Origin: Rhodococcus sp. P1Y
GTDB lineage: Bacteria; Actinomycetota; Actinomycetes; Mycobacteriales; Mycobacteriaceae
Assembly (NCBI RefSeq): GCF_003641205.1
Contig: NZ_CP032762.1
Location: 1,054,001-1,118,000 of the forward strand
Length of the DNA stretch: 64,000 bases
Direction: 5' to 3'
Positions within the stretch are counted from its first letter, which is position 1; every line of letters begins with the position of its first letter. A model generated the notes under the pieces. It saw only the letters and a program-made list of their open reading frames with translations, was not told where the DNA came from and searched no databases. The translations under genes were made by a program, and so were the position numbers. This document shows positions 1 through 7,945 of this stretch, in pieces.

Positions 1-604
1 CGATGAGGGTGGCCAGGCCGTCGGTTCCGCGTCGGATGTCGGCGCAACGTTGGTCGGAGACTGCGCGCTCGCGTGCCGCGGCGGCTTCGTCGGGGTCGTG
101 TTCGATCCACAGTCGCCAGATGTTGTCGGTGAGGGCGCGGGAGTTGCAGCGCAGTGCTGCCGCGAGAATGTCCGGTTCGAGGGCTGTAGCGGTAGCGTCG
201 CTGGCGCGCTGCAAGGTCAGTGCGATGGTGCGCACTCGTGGGTAGTCCAAGTCCCCTACCGTGAACGCGGCGTCGATGCCCGGTAGCCGGTCAGCGAGCG
301 CGGTGGCGACGATGATCATCTCTCGGGTCACTGTGCGCGAGAGCGACAGGGCGACGGCCGCGTCGCATTCGGTGGCTGTGCGGGCGCGGGCGACATCGGG
401 TTGATGATCGGGGTGATCAGAGCCGATGAAGTGAACATCCATCTCTGCGCCGAATCGGATTTCGCCGAGTATGTGCACTTCGTGAACGAGTGCGGCAGCA
501 GCGATGTTCTCGGTACGGCGGGCGTCGGCGAGGCGGGCCACCGATGCGGCCGCTGCCGCATCGGCTTCGGATCTGATGTGCGTGGAGCCCCCCGGCTGTT
601 CCAT
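1..604 (-). CDS. DUF222 / 13E12-family HNH endonuclease-like protein, N-terminal part (runs off the window)
   Basis: The reading frame starts with ATG at 604 and stays open for 201 codons to the first base of the window, so the C-terminus is missing. The visible part is the alanine- and arginine-rich helical DUF222 region typical of the 13E12 repeat family of mycobacteria and rhodococci, whose members usually carry a C-terminal HNH nuclease domain; that domain lies outside the window. A near-consensus LexA site sits 15-30 bases upstream of the start. Several 13E12 genes of Mycobacterium tuberculosis are SOS-induced, which fits. The family call is from sequence character; nuclease activity is inferred. 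Confidence 0.8.
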   Translation of the reverse strand, partial: MEQPGGSTHIRSEADAAAAASVARLADARRTENIAAAALVHEVHILGEIRFGAEMDVHFIGSDHPDHQPDVARARTATECDAAVALSLSRTVTREMIIVATALADRLPGIDAAFTVGDLDYPRVRTIALTLQRASDATATALEPDILAAALRCNSRALTDNIWRLWIEHDPDEAAAARERAVSDQRCADIRRGTDGLATLI

Positions 605-618
605 GCTGTCTACTGTAA

Positions 619-634
619 TAGAACAGATGTTCGA
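619..634 (-). promoter_or_regulatory. Candidate SOS box (LexA operator) for the DUF222 gene
   Basis: TAGAACAGATGTTCGA differs by one base from the mycobacterial/rhodococcal LexA consensus TCGAAC-N4-GTTCGA. It lies just upstream of the DUF222 start at 604, where a repressor would block transcription. Confidence 0.65.
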
Positions 635-778
635 ATGCAAGCCTGAAAGTGTTGTCTGTCAATGCTTTACGATTGAAGAATCAACATCACTACGCCCGGC
701 ATCGGGGACTGTTCGGATGCACGGACTTCTGCCACCGACTGTGTTGCCGATCGGCCTTGATGTGAGACGCTGTCCGAC

Positions 779-1636
779 ATGGTGAGCGTTGGGGCGTGGT
801 CGTGGGCGGACAAGGCGTCGAGGATCGGTTGGAAGACGGTCGGTCGTCGAGTGGATTTGGACGGCGCACAATCTTGGCTGAGGGGGCCGACAGCGGGGTC
901 CGGCGTGGTCAGGGACGGTTGGCTGCAGAAGGAGGCCGATCGGATCGGTGGCGCGGTCGTCCCCGGTTCGGAGTCCGACGGATTGCTACACGACTTCGGC
1001 GCTTTGACAGGGCCCGAGTTCGATCCCGATGAGATCGATCCACGTATTCGAGAGTTCTACGAGCACACCGCGCAGTGGAGGATGGACGCCTGGACGCAGT
1101 GGACGCGAGGCTTCGGCGTCCCAGGTTCTGCAATCGAGTATCTGTACGGCAAAAGGGTTCAGCAACTGGCACTTCCGGTGCAGCCCTTGGCGGTTGCGCA
1201 CGGTGTCGACAGCGAAGTGATCGAAATCGTAGATGCAACAGGCGAGCACGCTGGGTCTGCCTGGCTCAGAAAGCTTCGCAAGTCCGGCGATTTCATGTAC
1301 AGCGGTTACTACCGGGCGACGACGCTGCCAGAGGGCGACGGTCCCAGTGTGCACGTCACCTTTCCACTCGAAGACGGCAACGTCCAGGTGTTCCTGAAGC
1401 CGAGCGTCGGTGAAGGTGGTTCGTTGATCTTGACCTCGCCCGCGGGGAAGTTCGGCGAAGATGGCGCCTACACGGTCGTCGCCGAGAAGAACGCAGACTA
1501 TGCGTCCCGGGCCCCCATTCACGAAGTGTTTCACGTGTACGTGGACGACGAGGGGGTGCTCCGGACCGACCATGTGTTGAAGTTGTGGGGGCTGACTGCG
1601 GTACGCCTCCACTACCGACTGACGCCGAAAGGCTGA
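779..1636 (+). CDS. Conserved actinobacterial protein of unknown function
   Basis: A 285-residue protein starting with ATG at 779. I do not recognise the family. It has no signal peptide or membrane segment and looks soluble. The sequence is rich in Trp and aromatic residues, with stretches such as EFYEHTAQWRMDAWTQWTRG (about residues 92-111) and a C-terminal part that alternates like beta strands (HEVFHVYVDDEGVLRTDHV). The gene ends 17 bases before the methyltransferase gene and could be co-transcribed with it. Codon use looks like that of its neighbours, so it is probably a real gene. Confidence 0.6.
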   Translation: MVSVGAWSWADKASRIGWKTVGRRVDLDGAQSWLRGPTAGSGVVRDGWLQKEADRIGGAVVPGSESDGLLHDFGALTGPEFDPDEIDPRIREFYEHTAQWRMDAWTQWTRGFGVPGSAIEYLYGKRVQQLALPVQPLAVAHGVDSEVIEIVDATGEHAGSAWLRKLRKSGDFMYSGYYRATTLPEGDGPSVHVTFPLEDGNVQVFLKPSVGEGGSLILTSPAGKFGEDGAYTVVAEKNADYASRAPIHEVFHVYVDDEGVLRTDHVLKLWGLTAVRLHYRLTPKG

Positions 1637-1653
1637 CCGGGTTAGGGTCGCCC

Positions 1654-2433
1654 ATGGCCGATTCCGCGTCCGACGCCGACATCACGCGAATCCTCAGGTC
1701 CGCGGGATGCGTCTTCGCGGAATCCGAGGCGGCGCTGCTCATCGATGGATTCACCGGTAGCGACCTCGACGACGCCGTTGCCCGACGGGTCGACGGCACC
1801 CCGCTGGAGCAGATTCTCGGATGGGCCGAATTCTGTGGTCTGCGAATCTTCGTCGAGCCTGGAGTGTTCGTGCCGCGCAGGCGAACCGAGCTCCTGGTCC
1901 ACCGAGCAGCAGTGACGAGTCCGCGCATCGTCGTCGATATGTGTTGCGGCTCAGGAGCGGTGGCAACAGCTCTCGCACACCGGCTCACTGGGGTGCAGGT
2001 TCATGCGTCGGACATCGATCCGGTGGCAGTGCGGTGTGCGCGGCGCAATGTAGAGCCGGTCGGTGGCCGAGTGTACGAGGGCGACCTGTACGAGGCACTT
2101 CCAGAGGATCTCCGCGGCACGGTCGACGTGATCGTCGCGAACGCACCGTATGTACCCACCGACGCCATCGGTTCGATGCCGTCGGAGGCGCGCGACCACG
2201 AGCCGGCCGTAGCCCTCGACGGCGGTGTCGACGGACTGGACCTGCACCGCAGGATTGCGTCGAACGCACCGGGGTGGCTCGCGCCAGGCGGCACGCTTCT
2301 CATCGAAACCAGCCGTCGGCAGTCAGAGGACACCGCGGGGATCTTCGCATCGCATGGGTTCGACACCGACATCGTTTGCTCCGACGATCTCGATGGCACG
2401 GTAGTGGTCGGTATACGCATGTCGGACGGGTGA
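1654..2433 (+). CDS. Protein N(5)-glutamine methyltransferase-like (HemK/PrmC family)
   Basis: A 259-residue S-adenosylmethionine-dependent methyltransferase. The order matches PrmC/HemK: a short helical N-terminal region, the FVPRRRTELLV segment (PrmC proteins have a related PR.dTE motif), a Rossmann SAM-binding motif VVDMCCGSGAVATALA, and the catalytic-loop tetrapeptide NAPY where PrmC has NPPY. PrmC methylates the glutamine of the GGQ motif in release factors 1 and 2. The Pro-to-Ala change suggests a paralogue rather than the housekeeping enzyme, so the substrate is uncertain. ATG at 1654 is chosen because the longer frame from 1585 would overlap the upstream gene. Confidence 0.8.
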   Translation: MADSASDADITRILRSAGCVFAESEAALLIDGFTGSDLDDAVARRVDGTPLEQILGWAEFCGLRIFVEPGVFVPRRRTELLVHRAAVTSPRIVVDMCCGSGAVATALAHRLTGVQVHASDIDPVAVRCARRNVEPVGGRVYEGDLYEALPEDLRGTVDVIVANAPYVPTDAIGSMPSEARDHEPAVALDGGVDGLDLHRRIASNAPGWLAPGGTLLIETSRRQSEDTAGIFASHGFDTDIVCSDDLDGTVVVGIRMSDG

Positions 2434-2438
2434 TCTCA

Positions 2439-3614
2439 TCACCCGACGCGTTTAGGCTTGCTGCTTGCAATCGCGACCCCCACCGCAAGTACAACCAGCG
2501 TGGCGCCGACCCACAGAGCTGCACTGACACCGAGTTGGTCGTTGACGACGCCACCGACCAGCGCGCCGGATGCAATCGCAGCGTTGAACACGGCAACGAA
2601 CAATCCCGACACGGACTCCCTCTCGTTCGGAGCCGCAGCGGTAGCCCACGTCATCGTCGCGACAGACACTCCTCCGTACGCGATGCCCCACGTTGCGATC
2701 AGACCGATCGCCAACCAGACGGAGCCGCCCAGTGCAGGAACAACACTCACAGATGCCGCTACAGCCACCCCGATCGAAATCACGGTTGCCCTGGGCCGTC
2801 GGGCAGCGCACCATCCCGCAATGAAGTTTCCGGCCATTCCGGCAAGTCCGTAGGCGAGCAGCGCACCGCCGATTCGGTCGGCGTCGAGCCCAGCGATCTG
2901 CTCCAACGCGGGTCGTACATAGGTATACGCAGCGAAGTGTCCGGTTACGAGCAAGGCAACGACGATGAGGGCAATTCTCAACGCGCGATTTGCCGCTAGC
3001 GTGCGGATCGACGCCACCGTCTCTTCAGGCGTCACCGGTAGCTTCGGGAGGCTGAGGGACAGGCCGACAAGTACGGCCAGCGCAATCAGTCCCGCGGCGC
3101 CGAACACCGTTCGCCACCCGACGAGGGCACCTAGATAAGTCCCGGCGGGTACGCCCAACACCGACGCCAACGCAACCCCACTGAACACTGTCGCTGTCGC
3201 TGTCGCAGCACGCCGGGGTGCAACCAGAGTGGGTGCGAGGCTGGCCGCGAATGCCCATACCCCTCCCATCCCAATTCCCACCAGCACACGGGCGATGATC
3301 ATGGCATCGAAACTCCATGCCGCCGCTGCGGTTGCATTACCGGCAGCAAGCAATCCCATCAGCATAAGCATGGCGGTACGTCGATCGAAACGATTGTGCC
3401 GGACAATGATCGGAGCGGCGACAGCTGCCGTCACACCTGTGATGGTCACGCTCAGGCCGACTGTTCCCGTCGTCACACCGAGATCGTCGGACACTGGAGT
3501 GAGCAAACCTATCGGAAGCATCTCCGAGGTGACGACGATGAACGTGGCCGCGGTGAGCATCGCGACCGCGACCCACCTCGACTCGGTGGCGTCGTACGAT
3601 TCAGCAGTTCGCAT
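2439..3614 (-). CDS. MFS drug/sugar efflux transporter (DHA1, AraJ/CmlA-like)
   Basis: A 12-helix major facilitator of about 391 residues. Hydrophobic segments run throughout, with the MFS loop motif degenerate around IIVRHNRFDRRTAM. It resembles DHA1 exporters of the AraJ/chloramphenicol-resistance type; the substrate cannot be told. ATG at 3614 is preferred, though a GTG at 3626 in frame is possible and neither has a strong ribosome site. It converges with the methyltransferase gene with only five bases between stops. It diverges from a LysR regulator, the usual arrangement when the regulator controls the transporter. Confidence 0.85.
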   Translation of the reverse strand: MRTAESYDATESRWVAVAMLTAATFIVVTSEMLPIGLLTPVSDDLGVTTGTVGLSVTITGVTAAVAAPIIVRHNRFDRRTAMLMLMGLLAAGNATAAAAWSFDAMIIARVLVGIGMGGVWAFAASLAPTLVAPRRAATATATVFSGVALASVLGVPAGTYLGALVGWRTVFGAAGLIALAVLVGLSLSLPKLPVTPEETVASIRTLAANRALRIALIVVALLVTGHFAAYTYVRPALEQIAGLDADRIGGALLAYGLAGMAGNFIAGWCAARRPRATVISIGVAVAASVSVVPALGGSVWLAIGLIATWGIAYGGVSVATMTWATAAAPNERESVSGLFVAVFNAAIASGALVGGVVNDQLGVSAALWVGATLVVLAVGVAIASSKPKRVG

Positions 3615-3662
3615 TCCAGTAGTCACAGAGCACTACGTAATCAGCTGCCGAGGAGGTGAACA

Positions 3663-3677
3663 ATGATCGATTCCTGA
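3663..3677 (+). other. Minimal four-codon ORF (MIDS) with a strong Shine-Dalgarno
   Basis: A near-ideal ribosome site AGGAGGTGA (3651-3659) is followed at correct spacing by ATG ATC GAT TCC TGA. The LysR gene starts 80 bases further on. A four-codon ORF with such a site could act as a translational brake in the lysR leader, if transcription starts upstream of 3650. The site could also be coincidental. Confidence 0.3.
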
Positions 3678-3688
3678 CCGATCGATCA
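3664..3688. promoter_or_regulatory. Inverted repeat in the MFS/LysR divergent region, candidate operator
   Basis: TGATCGAT and ATCGATCA form perfect 8-base arms around a 9-base spacer. The dyad lies between the divergent mfs and lysR genes, where a LysR-type autoregulator normally binds. Confidence 0.45.
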
Positions 3689-3757
3689 CCGCTATTGAAC
3701 GATGACCGCGCCCTGTCTGCGGCGATGCCCCCGGACGAACGGAAGGACCGAAGAGCC

Positions 3758-4666
3758 ATGGCAGTCGAGATCCGCGAACTCGAAGTGTTCGTATGCCTGG
3801 CACAGGAGCTACATTTCGGCCGCACCAGCGAGAAGATGTACCTGTCTCAGGCACGGGTGAGTCAACTTCTGCAGTCGCTCGAGAAAAGGATCGGCGGACG
3901 CCTGTTGGAAAGAACCAGCCGACGTGTCCGGCTGACTCCTCTCGGACAAGAGTTTTACACCTCACTCGTGCCGGTACTCGATGATCTGCGGTCGGTACTC
4001 GATGACGTGACCGATCGAGCGAAAGATGCCGCCGGCGGCCGGCTCCGGCTTGGATTTCAGGGCCCACCGAACGACATCGTGTTGGACGCAGTCCGACGGT
4101 TCGAGGAATGGAACCCGGGCTGTGAACTGACCCTCGTAGAAATACCGCTGTCCGACCCGTTCGGTGCTCTGCGGCGTCACGAGGTAGATGTTGCCGTGGT
4201 GCTGATGCCCGTCCGTGAAGCCGACCTTGCACTCGGACACAGTTTCTCCCGGCAGCCTGTGATGCTCGCACTGAGTGCGGCCCACGCGAGCGCGAGTCAG
4301 TCCGTCATGTCGGTCGAGAACTTGGCCGACATTCCGCTCTACACCGTCGAGAGCGACGCCCCGATGTATTGGCAGAATGCACAGACGCCTGCACGTACCC
4401 CTGCCGGAATCCCTACCAGGACCCGCAGTGTGGCGACCATGGAGGAAGCGATCACCGCTACCAGAGCAGGACGAGGCGGAATGCTGCTGTGCTTGGCGTG
4501 CACCGAGCGATACGACCGCCATTCGCTGGCTTTTCTTACGGTGACGGGCATCGAGGAGTCCGTCTTGACGCTGGTGTGGACGCGCGATCACGAGAACGAG
4601 CGGATCCGGCAATTCGATCAGGCGCTGGCAGCAGCTGACGCGCAGCTGTCGAGCAGTCCCGAATAA
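3758..4666 (+). CDS. LysR-family transcriptional regulator
   Basis: A 302-residue LysR regulator. The N-terminal winged helix-turn-helix is clear (IRELEVFVCLAQELHFGRTS..., residues 5-65), followed by the two-lobe effector domain. ATG at 3758 is chosen because GGAAGGA precedes it at good spacing and the protein then begins at the usual LysR position; a GTG at 3656 in frame would add 34 atypical residues. It diverges from the MFS gene, its likely target. The adenylyltransferase-like gene starts seven bases downstream and may share its transcript. The inducer is unknown. Confidence 0.9.
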   Translation: MAVEIRELEVFVCLAQELHFGRTSEKMYLSQARVSQLLQSLEKRIGGRLLERTSRRVRLTPLGQEFYTSLVPVLDDLRSVLDDVTDRAKDAAGGRLRLGFQGPPNDIVLDAVRRFEEWNPGCELTLVEIPLSDPFGALRRHEVDVAVVLMPVREADLALGHSFSRQPVMLALSAAHASASQSVMSVENLADIPLYTVESDAPMYWQNAQTPARTPAGIPTRTRSVATMEEAITATRAGRGGMLLCLACTERYDRHSLAFLTVTGIEESVLTLVWTRDHENERIRQFDQALAAADAQLSSSPE

Positions 4667-4673
4667 TTAGCTC

Positions 4674-5480
4674 ATGGACTATGAGATCGCCCTCCGAACC
4701 CTTCTGAGCTGGGCGACGCAGAACGTCAACGTGAGAGCCGTCGTTCTCACTGGATCCGCCGCGACGCACGAGCAGCATCCGCTGTCGGACCGGGATGTCG
4801 AGCTTCACGTTCGGGACACTGCTCCGCTCGAAGAGGACGATTCGTGGTGGAGCGAACTCGGTGAGGTCCTTGCTGTCGAACGATTGGAGAACGGCGACGA
4901 CGAGCCGACGCGACTGGTCTACTACGCAGGCGGCAAGCTCGACTTCACGCTGATCGGCGCAAACGAAGGATGCGGGCACTACGATAGGCCGTTCGAGGTG
5001 CTACTCGACAAGGATGGTCTGACAGAGACTTTCGCGATACATCCGATCGAACCCCAACTTCCACAACAGGACTCGTTCGACGAGTGTTGCAACTGGGCTT
5101 CGGCGGCTGCGTTGATGTCAGCTAAGGCGATCGTTCGGGACGAACCATGGTCCGTCATGTCGCGGGACGGCGACCTCAAGGCCGAGCTGTTAAGGATGAT
5201 CGAATGGGATCACAACATCCGGTACGGAACGGCACGCGATGTGCGTTTCCTCGGCACGCGAATGCGTCAGTGGATGGACAGTGACATACAGGCTCGTCTC
5301 CTGGGGTGTTGGGCTACGTTCGGCGGCGACAGCGATCGGGCTCTGTCGACGACCCTCGAGCTGTTCCAAGAGCTAGCCGAGCGAGTCGCGGAGGGCACGA
5401 ATCTGAGGCGTTTCCATCACGTGGCCGTACGGGAGGAGGTCGACCGAATACTGTCCACGAACCGCGACGTCGCCGAGTAG
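4674..5480 (+). CDS. Aminoglycoside 6-adenylyltransferase-like nucleotidyltransferase
   Basis: A 268-residue protein of the AadE/ANT(6) streptomycin adenylyltransferase family (Pfam Adenyl_transf). The N-terminal nucleotidyltransferase core shows LTGSAA then DRDVEL, giving the G-S...D-x-D metal-binding pattern, and MIEWD near residue 180 corresponds to a conserved family segment. Classical ANT(6) enzymes carry GSR at the first motif; here it is GSA. Known members transfer AMP from ATP to streptomycin. As a chromosomal gene next to lysR and away from mobile DNA it is more likely an intrinsic, perhaps weak, enzyme. Confidence 0.75.
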   Translation: MDYEIALRTLLSWATQNVNVRAVVLTGSAATHEQHPLSDRDVELHVRDTAPLEEDDSWWSELGEVLAVERLENGDDEPTRLVYYAGGKLDFTLIGANEGCGHYDRPFEVLLDKDGLTETFAIHPIEPQLPQQDSFDECCNWASAAALMSAKAIVRDEPWSVMSRDGDLKAELLRMIEWDHNIRYGTARDVRFLGTRMRQWMDSDIQARLLGCWATFGGDSDRALSTTLELFQELAERVAEGTNLRRFHHVAVREEVDRILSTNRDVAE

Positions 5481-5554
5481 TGCGACGGGCGCAAGCACTG
5501 ATTCCGCCCACGGAGAACATTGCGACCTCGGGGAACACCGCTGACGGAAAAGAA

Positions 5555-5575
5555 GTTGAGTCGTCATAGCTCAAC
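5555..5575 (+). promoter_or_regulatory. HAIR-type HspR operator upstream of lon
   Basis: GTTGAGT and GCTCAAC flank a 7-base spacer, matching the HspR HAIR element CTTGAGT-N7-ACTCAAG in arm sequence and exact spacing. It ends 17 bases before the lon start. Streptomyces lon is known to be HspR-controlled through such an element. Confidence 0.7.
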
Positions 5576-5592
5576 TCCCTGGAGGTCCAGTA

Positions 5593-7911
5593 ATGTCCGA
5601 TCCCATTCGTTTACCCGTCCTGTTCCTGACCGATCCCGTCGTGCTTCCGGGCATGGTTGTACCCGTTCAACTCGATGAGGCTGCCCGCGCCGCCGTCGAC
5701 GCTGCCCAGGCATCCGACGACGGACGACTTCTGGTGGCGCCCCGTCTCGAGGACCGATACGCCTCCTACGGCGTCGTGGCATCCATCGTGCAGATGGGTC
5801 GACTCGCCACAGGAGAGCCCGCGGCCGTGCTGAAGGCCGAGACACGTGCGCACATCGGGCACGGGGTCAGCGGCCCAGGTGCAGCTCTGTGGGTCGAAGC
5901 CGAACCTGTCGACGACGCCGTGGCCACCGACGAAATATTCTCCGCAGCCAACGACTACAAACAACTGGTCGTCGCCATGCTGCAGCGGCGTGACGCCTGG
6001 CAGGTCATCGATTCGGTGAACAAGCTCACCGACCCCGGTGCCATTGCCGACACCGCCGGGTACGCGTCATATCTGACCGACGTCCAGAAGCGTCAGCTGC
6101 TCGAAACCCCCGATGTAGGTGAACGTCTCGAGCTTCTGATCGGGTGGACCAAATCCCACCTCGCGGAAGTCGAGGTGAACGACAAGATCTCCAGCGATGT
6201 TCGCGACGGCATGGAGAAAACCCAGAAGGAATTCCTGCTGCGTCAGCAACTTGCTGCCATCCGGAAGGAACTGGGCGAGGACGAACCCGACGGCGCCGAC
6301 GACTACCGCGGACGCGTCGAGTCGGCCGATCTGCCGGACAATGTCCGCGAGGCCGCAATGCGCGAGGTCGGCAAGCTCGAACGCGCCAGCGACCAAAGTC
6401 CCGAATCCGGTTGGATACGAACCTGGCTCGACACCGTGCTCGAACTCCCGTGGAATACCAGCACGACGGATCAGACCGACATCGCCGCTGCGCGCGAGGT
6501 TCTGGACGCCGATCATCACGGTCTGGACGATGTCAAGGATCGCATCGTCGAGTTTCTGGCAGTCCGGGCACGCCGCGCAGAACGCGGCATGAACGTGGTG
6601 GGTGGACGTGGTTCGGGTGCTGTCATGGTGTTGGCTGGCCCTCCCGGGGTTGGCAAGACCTCCCTCGGCGAATCCGTCGCACGATCGTTGGGCCGCAAGT
6701 TCGTTCGCGTCGCACTCGGTGGCGTGCGCGACGAGGCCGAGATCCGTGGGCACCGTCGCACGTATGTCGGTGCGCTACCTGGACGCATCGTCCGTGCCAT
6801 CGGTGAAGCCGGTTCGATGAATCCCGTCGTGCTGCTCGACGAGATCGACAAGGTCGGCTCCGACTATCGCGGTGACCCCAGCGCCGCTTTGCTCGAGGTT
6901 CTCGATCCCGCCCAGAATCACACGTTCCGCGATCACTATCTCGATCTCGACCTCGATCTTTCGAACGTGGTGTTCCTGGCCACTGCCAATGTGATCGAAC
7001 AGATCCCGGGGCCATTGCTCGACCGTATGGAGCTCGTCACGATCGACGGGTACACCGAGGACGACAAGGTGGCGATCGCGCGCAACTACCTGCTTCCACG
7101 TCAGTTGGACAGGGCTGCAGTGACGTCCGAGGAAGTCGATGTCACCGACGATGCGCTTCGCAAGATCGCGGCCGACTACACCCGTGAACCCGGTGTGCGT
7201 CAATTCGAACGGCTCTTGGCCAAGGCGTTACGCAAGGCTGTGACCAAGCTGGCGACATCACCGGACGCGCTACGGATCGACGAACCTGCACTGGTCGACT
7301 TCCTCGGTCGCCCGCGGTTCACCCCGGACGCCCATGAGCGGACGGAAGTACCGGGCGTGGCAACGGGTCTGGCGGTTACCGGTCTGGGTGGTGACGTCCT
7401 GTTCATCGAGGCTGCATCCACCGACGGGAAGCCCGGATTGGCGTTGACGGGCCAGCTCGGGGACGTCATGAAGGAGTCCGCGCAGATTGCGCTGTCCTAC
7501 GTGCGTTCACATGCAGCACAATTCGGCGTCGATCCGGAAGCTCTGGAGCGCAGCATCCACGTGCACGTTCCGGCGGGTGCAGTCCCCAAGGACGGACCGT
7601 CGGCGGGCGTGACGATGGTGACGGCCCTCGTGTCGATGGCCACGGGCCGGCCGGTGAGGTCCGATGTGGGCATGACGGGCGAGGTGACCTTGAACGGGCG
7701 CGTCCTGCCCATCGGCGGCGTCAAGCAGAAATTGCTTGCCGCGCAACGTGCGGGATTGAAGACGGTGTTCATCCCCGCACGGAACGAACCCGATCTCGAC
7801 GACGTTCCTGCCGAGGTCCTGGACGCTCTCGACGTGCGTCCGATGACGGATGTCGCCGACATCATCGCCCTCGCATTGGAGGATGCGACGACGGAGGCGG
7901 CTGCCGCTTGA
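5593..7911 (+). CDS. lon: ATP-dependent protease Lon
   Basis: A 772-residue Lon protease that degrades misfolded and regulatory proteins in the cytoplasm. It has the N-terminal LON substrate-binding region (about 1-200), an AAA+ module with Walker A GPPGVGKTS near residue 350 and Walker B VVLLDEIDK, and the C-terminal peptidase. The catalytic dyad is visible: Ser670 in PKDGPSAG and Lys713 in GGVKQK. Length is normal for the family. GGAGG precedes the ATG by six bases. The HAIR element just upstream suggests repression by HspR and heat induction. Lon is absent from M. tuberculosis but present in many rhodococci. Confidence 0.97.
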   Translation: MSDPIRLPVLFLTDPVVLPGMVVPVQLDEAARAAVDAAQASDDGRLLVAPRLEDRYASYGVVASIVQMGRLATGEPAAVLKAETRAHIGHGVSGPGAALWVEAEPVDDAVATDEIFSAANDYKQLVVAMLQRRDAWQVIDSVNKLTDPGAIADTAGYASYLTDVQKRQLLETPDVGERLELLIGWTKSHLAEVEVNDKISSDVRDGMEKTQKEFLLRQQLAAIRKELGEDEPDGADDYRGRVESADLPDNVREAAMREVGKLERASDQSPESGWIRTWLDTVLELPWNTSTTDQTDIAAAREVLDADHHGLDDVKDRIVEFLAVRARRAERGMNVVGGRGSGAVMVLAGPPGVGKTSLGESVARSLGRKFVRVALGGVRDEAEIRGHRRTYVGALPGRIVRAIGEAGSMNPVVLLDEIDKVGSDYRGDPSAALLEVLDPAQNHTFRDHYLDLDLDLSNVVFLATANVIEQIPGPLLDRMELVTIDGYTEDDKVAIARNYLLPRQLDRAAVTSEEVDVTDDALRKIAADYTREPGVRQFERLLAKALRKAVTKLATSPDALRIDEPALVDFLGRPRFTPDAHERTEVPGVATGLAVTGLGGDVLFIEAASTDGKPGLALTGQLGDVMKESAQIALSYVRSHAAQFGVDPEALERSIHVHVPAGAVPKDGPSAGVTMVTALVSMATGRPVRSDVGMTGEVTLNGRVLPIGGVKQKLLAAQRAGLKTVFIPARNEPDLDDVPAEVLDALDVRPMTDVADIIALALEDATTEAAAA

Positions 7912-7945
7912 CCTCCACCTACGTCGAGGTTCTAGCGTTGGGGTC

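Noticed and set aside
1821..2999. 392-residue ORF crossing the methyltransferase and MFS genes
   Set aside because: The translation is dominated by Arg, Ser and His without domain structure, and it overlaps two well-supported genes in other frames.
3656..3757. Extended LysR start at GTG 3656
   Set aside because: It would add 34 residues lacking in LysR proteins and use no ribosome site, whereas ATG 3758 has GGAAGGA.
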